A DNA stretch of 64,000 nucleotides. Origin: Azolla caroliniana. Its lineage: Eukaryota; Polypodiophyta. The DNA lies in the NCBI GenBank assembly GCA_043228905.1, contig JBHGNT010000015.1:5704001-5768000 (forward strand), written 5' to 3'. Positions 55,815 through 64,000 of the stretch are shown here, piece by piece. Numbering within the stretch: position 1 is the stretch's first letter; each line of letters opens with the position of its first letter. The notes beneath the pieces were generated by a model that had not been told where the DNA came from, made no database searches, and was given only the letters and a program-made list of their open reading frames with translations. The position numbers were made by a program, and so were the translations under genes.

Positions 55815-57090
55815 CAAGAGGGAAGCTTCAAAAAAAAAAACAGGAAAAAGAGAGAGAGAGTAGATCATGTAAAGCCTCCATCCAAAGCTGCAAGAAAAAG
55901 CCATGATTTTCTTGGGTTTTTAAATTTTTTTTTTCTTCTCTTCTTTAGTCACTAAAAAAATTAGCATTAGCTCTAATTTATTACTCTTATGACTACTAAA
56001 CTGACTGACTGAACACTGTGGAGACAAAACAGAAAAACCTGTTGTAACATTCAACTTCCTGTCTTTCTTCTTCTTGGTCTTAAATTTTAATCAATGGATT
56101 CTGTGTGTGTGTGTGTGTGTGTTTTATGTGCATGTCTATCTATTCATTCATCAGTGGTCTGATTTCATTCATTCATTCAATCATTCATTCATTCATTGAG
56201 TCATCCACAGAATCTAACTGTGATTTGTGGAAAATGTTAATGTGTTGAGGGTAGGAATCGAACCTGTTACCTCCTCCCCTCCTACAAGAACTTAATCACT
56301 TATCATTATTTAAAAGAAATACAAATATTAATACATTAAAAAAAAACCCAGAAAACATACATACAGTTACAGAAAACAGAGAATCACTCACTATTCCACG
56401 ACCATGAAATGAAATTTTAAAAAGAAAAAAAAAGGTGCAAAAATTTAATACTGCCAGGAAACATTTTCCTGCCCAAAAATATAAAAAAAAACTCGACAGA
56501 AATTTAAGGCAAAAAAAAGAAAAAAACATTCAGAAAAACGGATGAATATAAAAATGATGGAAAATAAAGAATAATATGTAAAAAAAAAAAAGAAACAAAA
56601 AACAAAACCAACTAGAACGAATCAAAGTCAATTAATACGTCAAAAAGAGAAAAGATTAAAAGAAAAAACAAACGAGTTGGGGCCCAATTCAATCAAAGCA
56701 TATTCAAATAAAGATTGAAAGAAGAGAGCAGAAAAAACAAAACAGGAGAATTAAAATGGGAAAAAGAAAAAAATCTATTCAATATTTCAAACCCAACCAA
56801 CTTACTTATTAACTAACAATCGGTTGGTTGGAGTGTCCAACGATATCAACCTGAAATGTGCTCTATTCCTACCCCACCTAACATTTATGTGACAATGAAG
56901 TGTGGGTAATGACCCCCCCACTTGATGGAAGGGGTAATGAAACCCCCCCCATAAAGAATAGTTAGAGCGTTCTAGATTCCAAAACTTTTGAAAGACTTGC
57001 GCATATGAGAAAATGTAATGCCCAATGATGTCATTGTGAAGACATTTCTCAGACTCAAAGAGATTGTGTTCTATCGGAAATCCTGGTAAG
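55815..57090. other. MYB 3' flank and A-rich intergenic sequence
   Basis: GT repeat at about 56102-56121 and ATTC repeats at 56160-56205. 56330-56800 is very A-rich. No clear AATAAA and no gene found. Confidence 0.5.
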
Positions 57091-57094
57091 TAAA

Positions 57095-57413
57095 CCCATA
57101 TGAATCAGATGTTGATTGTTCAAAACAATAATAAGTTCATCAAGAATAGTACCATGTTTCTATAGAGCCCAAATTTCGGAATCATGGCCGAGACTCAAGG
57201 TATATATGGGTCAAAAGCCAAAGACCTTTTATGGAAAAACCCAAGTATGAATTGGATGTTGATTATCCAAACATTCTTGCACGTCAAGAGTACTTCCATG
57301 AATTCATAGAGCCAAATATCAAAATCATGGCCGAGGCTAAAGGTATATTGGTGAAATGCCATAGAGTTAGACTAACTTTCGAAATTGATGAGCATAAAAT
57401 TGTAAGTATATGA
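57095..57413 (+). pseudogene. Duplicated coding-like segment of unknown family
   Basis: 57231-57413 is an open frame of 60 codons (YELDVDYPNILARQEYFHEF, EPNIKIMAEAKGILVKCHRV). The stretch 57095-57218 is a diverged copy of 57236-57360 with stops (PYESDVDCSKQ, IEPKFRN). I do not recognise the family. It ends at the copia LTR, so the source sequence may continue on the far side of that nest. Confidence 0.4.
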
Positions 57414-57870
57414 AAAGAATAAGAAGCGGAAGCTTGTACACAGACGCAGTCGAACTGTAGCAACAATTAGGTAAACACAAAGAATGGAGAATACATAGTA
57501 TTAGAGAGAGACAGAGAGAGCAAAAGAACGAAAAAACAAGATTCAAACTAATGTCCCTATGTACATATGACTGTGCTCAGTGAGCACTTTTATACAAGCC
57601 CTGACAACGGGTTGACACAAGTATCGTTAGTACTTGAATGCTCATAAATGAGCCTGACACTAACTCGGCTCACAATATTCCTATTTACTAACATAGGAAT
57701 GTAGGTCCCTATGGCTATAACTACTAAAATATTCCTAATACTAAGATTAGGAATATAGGCTCTAACGGCCTATCAACCTTATCTAGGTTGCCCAGTTGTT
57801 GGCTTGTTCAACCGACTTGGCTGTCGGCTTCTTTAGCCGATCCGGTTCATGTTGAGCTTGTCTCTCAACA
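57401..57870 (-). mobile_element. Copia F 3' LTR (470 bp)
   Basis: Minus strand TGTTGAGAGACAAGCTC at 57870 follows the purine tract GAGCTTGAGGGGGAC; it ends ATATACTTACA at 57401. Same family as copia C LTRs (TGCTCAGTGAGCACTTTTATACAAGCC block). Confidence 0.85.
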
Positions 57871-58013
57871 GTCCCCCTCAAGCTCAACTTGAGGTTCCTC
57901 TTGCTCTATTGGTTCTTCGTTCTGGCTTCACGCCTTCTTGCTCGCGCTCCACAATCCGTCAAGTCCCACACTACTTGAATTGTTCGGTTCTCTTGCCTTG
58001 GCATTGTCTCCAG

Positions 58014-58530
58014 CTACCTTATCGTCTGTTTAACCTTCATGTGACTCGGTTCTTCCGAACCACTTCCTTCGACCGAGTTGGTTGTCTCTGACTTGTCTTC
58101 TTGCAGGCCTTTGACCACATCTGACCACGTCCTGGTCTTAGCCTTTCTGTTTCGGTTGGCTTTGCCCTTCTTGGCTCTACCACCTGTCTTGCCTCTTTCG
58201 GCTCGGTCTCCCCCTTGTTTGATTGGCTCTATTTCCGGCTTGTCCTTTTGATTGCTCCCCCTACAACTGTCGTTGGCTTCTTCAGCCATTCCGAAATCGA
58301 ATTCTTCATTCGATTTCGGGTCCTCAGACTTCATTTCTCCTGGATTTCATCTCTCCCGGATTCGGGTCCTCGAAATTCATCTCTCTCGGTACTTCTCGCC
58401 TTCAAGTTTGGCATGTTGAGGTGTTGCAAACCAAGATCACTCGAAAATTGCCGCAACTTGTCCAGGCCGAGAGGTTTAGTGAAGATATCGACAACTTGCC
58501 AATCAGTCGGAACATACACGAGTTCCACTT
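58014..58530 (-). pseudogene. Copia F RNase H end and C-terminal tail
   Basis: 58528-58331 reads MELVYVPTDWQVVDIFTKPLGLDKLRQF...LQHLNMPNL. After a frameshift 58334-58014 reads NEEFDFGMAEEAND, a Lys/Arg-rich block, TWSDVVKGLQEDKSETTNS. Tail motifs match copia C at 1.5-2.0 kb. RNase H is cut at 58531 by another LTR. Confidence 0.8.
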
Positions 58531-58600
58531 TGTAAAGAAATGGAAAGTGTAGGTGATGCCGTGTAGCGGAAGTAAACTATGTGTGTGTACGTAAGAGGGG

Positions 58601-58631
<31 letters not shown>

Positions 58632-58814
58632 GAACAAGAAGCTATATTAGTGAAGAATATGATTACATCCAACAGTAACTAAGTTACAAAAGGTTGGTTT
58701 AAATACCAACTAGTCTAAGGCAACTTCCCTTTTTGTTATTTACAAATCTAGCCTAGTGTGTCCACAACTAGTGTGAAAGCACTTCATTGGGAAAGTTGGG
58801 TTTGATTCTCAACA
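58531..58814 (-). mobile_element. Copia G 3' LTR (284 bp) inserted in copia F RNase H
   Basis: Minus strand TGTTGAGAATCAAACCC at 58814, end TTTCTTTACA at 58531. Family of 362-732 and 37978-38352. A GA repeat at about 58600-58627. It splits the copia F codons for VEL. Confidence 0.85.
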
Positions 58815-59126
58815 CACCCCTTCGAACACAACTTCCGATCGTCGGAGGGGTTGTCTTGTTGTTTGGCTTCGTTTCGGCTTTCTGAGTTCTTCGGCTCTAT
58901 GGCCGGATGGTCGGTCTGATCATCTTCGACTATTCGATCGCTTAGAGCTCCTTGTTGGACTTGATTGTCATCATCATACTTTGACTCCTCTGGTCGGGTT
59001 CGATCGACTGGTCAACTACTGTTCGGCTTCGGCTGCTACTGTACTCCTCCTCAAGCTCTGTAATGCGGCTATCGTGAGACCAAGGTCCGATGTAAATTGC
59101 TTGAGCTTGTCAACCCCTACGGCCGT
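58815..59126 (-). pseudogene. Copia G RNase H end
   Basis: Minus strand reads TAVGVDKLKQFTSDLGLTIAALQSLRR, like 3-332 (ALGADKLWQFMTDLGLTIPDLPSLRG). It then continues as non-coding tail to the LTR. It is cut at 59127 by a gypsy LTR. Confidence 0.75.
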
Positions 59127-59561
59127 TGTTAACTCTTAGGGCCGGACAATGGCCTAACACAGGGTGTCTACGGAAGACACTTCACCAAAGGGGTGTTACG
59201 GCAAGAGGATTAGGCTCAAAGATTAATCCGACTTAATTAGGTTACTTAGCAAGATCGTCCTTAATAATCACACGCGTAAGATATAACAATGAATGCAGAA
59301 CGACAATTAACACAGAGAGATAAAAACACTAAGCTTTATTAATTAACTGCTGCTCATTACATTGTATCCGGGCCTTTAAATAGGTTTCCGGTTTGTATTA
59401 CAAAACGGTGCCACCCGCACCTGTTCGGGATTGGTCCAGATCCGGAACGGCATACCGATTCCGGTCCGTCCGTCCACACTAATAGCTTACTTACAACCAT
59501 TCCTTAATAATTAAATAACTCCTTCGTTTCACACTCTGGACTCCTATGCCGACCGGTAACA
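59127..59561 (-). mobile_element. Gypsy H 3' LTR (435 bp)
   Basis: Minus strand starts TGTTACCGGTCGGCATAGG and ends CCTAAGAGTTAACA. It has a TATA-like TATTTAAAGGCC (near 59378, minus) and AATAAAGC (near 59335, minus). It lies inside copia G RNase H. Confidence 0.8.
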
Positions 59562-59616
59562 CATGGCACGCCCGTGGGACAATACCTTGTACGTCGAATC
59601 CACCATCCGACCCTTG

Positions 59617-62600
59617 CTATTCTTCGTCCAAAATATCCAGAATGCTTTGTTCGAGAGTCTCCAATGGTTCATCTGGAATTGGTTGTTGTTGTTGTTGTGG
59701 TTGTTGCTGCTGCTGCGACTGGTCCGTTGGTGGCTGCTGCGGCTGCTCCTCCGTTTGTTGCTCTGACACCGACGTTTCCGTCGTTGCTCCCTCCGTCGTA
59801 GTGGTCTCCGGTTGACTGGTTCCGGCCTGGCCCTCGGCCGGCGACGGTTCCTCATCACTAAGGTTAATCGTTGCCGCTTCCCGTGCTCTTTCTTCCCGAA
59901 CCCGGGACCGCTCGTAGCTCTCAAACTGGATTTGAGCGTCCAACCTATCATCGTCTAGCTGAGCTACGAGTTGCCGGACCTACACCAGCTGTTCATCCGC
60001 CAGGACTTGGAAGTCTTCGGCCAGCTCGTCCCGTATGGCGGTGAAGTCCTCGGAAGTCAACGTGTAACAATCATCTCCTTCCTTTCGCCGGTTTTCCACG
60101 TCTGCTCGTAGTAATTGGAGTTCCACCGTATTTTGTGCGCACTTTGTCCACCATCTTATGGAGCTTTCGTCAATCAAGCGTTTTGTCTGATTCAGCCATG
60201 TCCTGAGGATGCACTGAATCTGGCCCGTTCCCATTTGCGATTTGATCTCCGCAGCTTGCCGTTCCTCCTTTAATTGCTTGATGATTTTGACATTATCTTT
60301 TGCCTGCTCCTTGTAATGCGTCAATTGCCTTTGATATGTGCTTTGTAATTTTTGCAATACCGTTGACGCTCTCTCCCTTTCTTCCTGCTGCTGACTCTGG
60401 AGCTCCATCCGGACCTTCTCCGCCTCGTCCAACCGTCTTGTATTTTCCGCTCGTTCGTCGGCGAGCGCCGTCGCCGCCTGATCAACTTCCTGCCGGAGCT
60501 CGGCTATCCGTTCCTTATGCTCCGTTTCCAGCCGTTTGTAGTCCCGGTGCAGGTGCTCAAAATCATCTGTCTTTTGCTTGAGCCGTACGTTGATTTGTCG
60601 ATGGGCCCGGTCCTCGCGGTCCTTCTGCTGGCGGAGCTCCTCCTTTAGCCGTTCAATTTCCGTTTCCGCCGTCTTCCACAGCTTGTCCCTTTCCTGCAGC
60701 ACTTTGTCTTTTTCCTCCCTTAGCCGGTCGTAAGCTTGATGGCCTTTCCTGAGGCTCTCCTTTGCCCGGCGGAGGTTCTCAACAGTCTTCTTTAATTCTG
60801 CCTCGGCCGCGGTCTTCAATTCCCGTTCATGGCTCCTTAGCGCTTCTTGTGCGACAAGTTCATCTCTCAATTCCGCAAGCTCCTGGGCTTGCGCCGCATC
60901 TCTCTCTGGAATGGTTTTCGTTGTCGGGGTCTTATTAGTATGTACAGGTTGGTCTGGTTCTTTATTCTGTACACTTATCGGAGTCACCGGTGATTGGATC
61001 TGTGTTGCCGTTAAGGCCATTTTGGCCATTTCTGCCGTGACTTGACCCAAGTCTTTTTCAAGGCACCGGATTCTGGACCGGGCCGTCTCTAGTTGTTCGG
61101 TTGTGACGAGCAACCATTCGCTTTGCGCTCTTTCTTCCACCTCAATATACCCCACTGCTCCGGAAATCTGATCGCCTATCCACCGGAGCCACAGGCTACC
61201 GGTGCATTGTTGTTGCGCTTCTACGGCGGTTTGACGGATGGGCTCGCTTGTGGATGGGTGGTCCCGCTTGATTGCGCCGAGTTGCAATTCCGTTTCTGCC
61301 CGTGGACCACCCTGCTGTCTTGGTTCCCCTTGTGCTTCTTCTTGGTTGGCCGAGGGAGGCTGCATTGACCTTTCCGGCTCTGGCGGAATGGGACTTGCCG
61401 GTGGTGCAGGGGCTTCTGATTCCGGTGCCATGCGCACCGGTTCCGGTTCCTCCCTTGGCGTGGGAGTCTCAGTATGGGGAGCCGGTATTCCCTCCGTCTG
61501 AGGGTCCGAACGTTTCCTGGCTGCCTCAATGGTCCTTGCCGACGACCGTCGCTGGAGGTGCTCCGTAGGCTCCTCCTCTCTTTCCTCTTCTTGAGTCCCG
61601 GTATTGAGTTTCGCCGCCAAGGGGTCCGCTTCACTATTCACCGGTCGGTGGAGTGTAATCTTTACGGGCCGTACCAGTGGTTCCTCCTGTGCATCCGTTG
61701 GCCGCTTCCGGCTGACGCTCTCCTTTCCCGCCTGATCTGCGTCCGCCGCCTTCCCCTTAGTAGCCTGAGAGGCCAACAACTGTTGTCTTTTGGACGCAGT
61801 CTTTGGGGTGCCGTCCGCCACTCTTCCCCGCTTCTTGGGCTGGACAGGCTGGACGGGTGGCACAAGCAAGGTGAGCCATTGCGTTACTGCGTGCCATATC
61901 CTCCGTCCGTCTCGGCCTTCTTTGCCGTCTTTTCCTTTGACTATCTCGATCGCCGCACACAAACCGTCTGCGATCAATACCAGCCAATCCACCTTAATCC
62001 CTTCATAGGTGGCGATGATCATCCCTGCCCGGTTCTGCGGCATGACAGGGGGTCTAGGGTACACATGGCCGTATTCGTGGAGCACACGGGCAATCTCGCG
62101 GAACAACATATCTCCGCCGCCCTGTGTCCGGTAGCCCTTGCTGGCTAGGGAGTACTCACCAAAATACTTGATGAGTTGCTCCGAGGTCGGATTGTCAATC
62201 GTGAATATGCCTCCCTCCGGAAGGCCTGTTAATGCACGGATCGCCTCATCTGTTATGACCTCTGTGTCGATTTCTTTGATCACCTTGTCGGCTTCTTTGT
62301 GTGGCGGTGCCTCCATAATCGTCAAGAAGCCCTCGAGCCCGTGTTGCTTTAGCCATTTCTTGGCGGCTTCCGACAGCGTTTGCGGGTCCATGTCTGTGTC
62401 AAGGTCGGATTGTGGTGGCGAGGTTGGATGGTGATGAGAGTGAGAGTGAGAGAGTTCAAAAAGTGGGGGCTCTCTATGCGTAGGTTCTCGTCTGATGATC
62501 TTCCAACGCCTTGGGGCTTCTGTGCTCCTGGGTTCGCGAAAGTAGAGGGTCTCCACGCGCAGTGGTTTTTCTCTGTGCATTCTGGCGCCTTTTTCGAGCG

Positions 62601-62691
62601 TGTGCACGTCGTGTACTAAAATAGCATTATGTCCTATGGCGGCGCTTAAATGCCCACTACGTACCTTTTCGCTCCTCGCTCTCTCATCCAT
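59617..62691 (-). CDS. Extra ORF after integrase in gypsy H: long coiled-coil protein, one in-frame TAG
   Basis: Open from 62691 to a TAG at 59982-59980 (903 codons), then in the same frame to 59617 (about 1,025 in all). The true start may be Met101 (MDPQTLSEAAKKWLKQHG) at 62391. Layout: His-rich SHSHSHHHP at 81-89; a globular-looking region about 101-275 (TDEAIRALTGLPEGGIF, TSEQLIKYFGEYSLASKGYRT, MLFREIARVLHEYGHVYPRPP, VDWLVLIADGLCAAIEIVKG); a basic KKRGR near 284; a Pro/Glu-rich linker to about 510; and heptad-like coiled coil over about 525-565 and 600-820. Past the TAG it ends Gln-rich. No signal peptide or clear membrane span is seen. It lies on the same strand as pol, 82 bp after its stop, in another frame. 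Extra ORFs downstream of integrase are known in Athila, SIRE and Tat-type plant elements. The N-terminal region might relate to 'putative plant transposon protein' domains; I could not verify this. Confidence 0.75.
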
Positions 62692-62773
62692 TCATACCTC
62701 GCTTTTGCATGATTACTTCACTTTTTTTTATTATTTTTAAATTTATTTATTTTAATTTTAATGTAGTGTGAGG

Positions 62774-64000
62774 TTACTTGTCCGTTAGCCCTATTGGACC
62801 CTTACCGGCCTCATTACTGTTTGCCGTCGCCTCATTCTCCCCAGTTACCGGCTTGCCGTCTCCTCCATCTTGGTGGTTGCCGTTTCCCTCACAGGTTGCC
62901 GTTTCCGCACCGGTTCCCAATCCGGTGTCGGTTCTTTGCTCAAATGGGTTCTTGGGCATCGGTCCTCTATATGGCTTCAATCTGAATCCGTTGACCCATT
63001 TGCCTAGCACTTTGTCGGCAAGTGTCCCTAACTTGTAGGACCCATTATACTCACGTGTCAGCCAATACGGGCCGGTCCATCTAAACCGTAGTTTACCCAG
63101 CATCTTGCCCATCCGGGTCTGAAATACTAACACCGGCTTGCCGATTTCGAACATTTTTTCATTTCCTTTCCTGTGTCGGTCGACAAATGCTTTCCGTCGT
63201 CGTTGTTCCAATTCTAAGTGCAGGATGCTTGCCAGCCGTTGTTCCTCAAGTTCACACAGCGCTGTTAACCGTATTGCCTCCGACTCCTTCTCGTTCAGCC
63301 GTTCCCGTAGCTGGATCCGTAAGCTTGGTACTTGGAATTCCATCGGCATGATCGCCTCTAGTCTGAATGCTAACCGGAACGGCGTTGTTTGGATGCTCGT
63401 TTTGTATGCTGTCCGGTATGCCCAAAGCGCGCTATGTAGCTTGGTATCCCAATCAGTTCGGTTTTCGTTGACGATCTTCCGGAGGATATTCTGGAGCGTT
63501 TTGTTCGTCGACTCAGCTAACCCGTTTGCTTGCGGATAGTACGGTGTGCTCCGTTTATGGACAACGACATAGAATGTCGTCAGGCTTTCAACTACTTGGC
63601 CGAGAAAGTGCCCCCCTTGGTCGCTTATTAATTCGATTGGGCATCTGTAATGGCACTAGATGTATTCGTATAGAAATTTTGCCGTTGACGCAGCGGTGTT
63701 GTCTCTTAAGGCTTTGGCCTCCACCCATTTCGTGTAGTAATCCGTCGCGACGATGACGTACCGATTACTTGTTCTCATTTCCGGTGGTTTGAACGGTCCA
63801 ACAAAGTTCAGCCCCCACTTCTGGAATGGTTCGAGTGGTAGTACATGCTGGTGTGGCATCTGAGCTTGCTCCGTTGGCTGGCCCATTCGCTGGCACAGGT
63901 CACATTCTTTTGCGTACTGTACAACATCTCTTAATGTAGTTGGCCACCATAGGCCACTTTGCCATATTTTCCTGGCCGTCGCATCTCCGGCATAGTGACC
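62774..64000 (-). pseudogene. Gypsy H integrase (pol C-terminus), one in-frame TAG, cut by window edge
   Basis: Minus-strand frame from the window edge: [13 protein letters not shown] (zinc His), ECDLCQR (zinc Cys pair), [27 protein letters not shown] (catalytic Asp), TAG at 63658-63656 where a Trp is expected, then ISDQGGHFLGQ (Asp), PYYPQANGLAESTNKTLQNIL (Glu) and LRFRWTGPYWL...KWVNGFRLKPYRG. No chromodomain. The C-terminus fits the non-chromoviral (Athila/Tat-type) gypsy branch. One stop aside, the frame is intact for over 400 codons. Confidence 0.85.

Noticed and set aside
59546-59815. Cys/Val-rich plus-strand frames
   Set aside because: Reverse reading of the CAA/CAG-rich Gln tract of the extra ORF.
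61474-62148. 224-codon plus-strand frame
   Set aside because: Antisense to the gypsy H extra ORF, which has the better composition and context. An antisense gene as in Grande or Retand was considered, but there are no supporting motifs.

Overview
The window is nuclear DNA from a plant, almost certainly a flowering plant. The evidence is an R2R3-MYB gene with a GT-AG intron, degenerate PPR coding sequence, Ty1/copia elements of the Tork/Tnt1 type primed by initiator tRNA-Met, hAT-type elements with plant-style ends, and abundant CT/GA microsatellites. I cannot place the species. There is one convincing host gene, the MYB gene at 53.3-55.8 kb. Most of the rest is nested, decaying LTR retrotransposon.

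Layout. 0-0.73 kb: 3' end of a plus-strand copia element. 0.75-7.77 kb: a nearly complete minus-strand copia element ('copia C') invaded by a gypsy solo LTR (2.65-3.44), a partial gypsy LTR (6.1-6.4) and a Tork solo LTR (6.59-7.14). 7.77-10.57 kb: Tork pol 3' end, one LTR, then PBS and gag, so two internal regions share one LTR. 10.58-15.67 kb: a tandem array of ~400-bp units, each carrying a tRNA-Gly(GCC)-like sequence, split by a copia LTR piece and a gypsy element that begins with a head-to-head LTR palindrome. 15.67-20.03 kb: an intact but truncated Tork/Tnt1-like element, cut by an inverted LTR of its own family that runs into a 100-N assembly gap. 20.1-29.6 kb: minus-strand gypsy elements Y, X and Z of one unusual gag family, with Y inserted in the RT of X. 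29.6-35.2 kb: AT-rich sequence with a hAT-type non-autonomous element (31.36-32.13). 35.3-38.35 kb: 5' half of minus-strand copia E. 38.4-41.1 kb: degenerate copia gag and RT pieces and tRNA-derived SINE-like repeats. 41.2-47.5 kb: two LTR-like direct repeats bracketing a LINE ORF1, tandem repeats and a PPR pseudogene; the first repeat is split by a second hAT-type element. 47.5-52.9 kb: AT-rich, nothing recognised. 53.1-55.8 kb: MYB gene. 57.4-64 kb: a three-level nest of copia, copia and a non-chromoviral gypsy element that carries a very long extra ORF after integrase.

Function. The elements do not form one pathway. They supply gag, protease, integrase and RT/RNase H for their own copying, and nearly all are broken. 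The MYB protein should be a nuclear transcription factor of the MYB52/54/105/117 type. The most notable unexplained items are the ~1,025-codon coiled-coil ORF after gypsy integrase, the tRNA-Gly tandem array, and the LTR-like unit that encloses LINE and PPR sequence.
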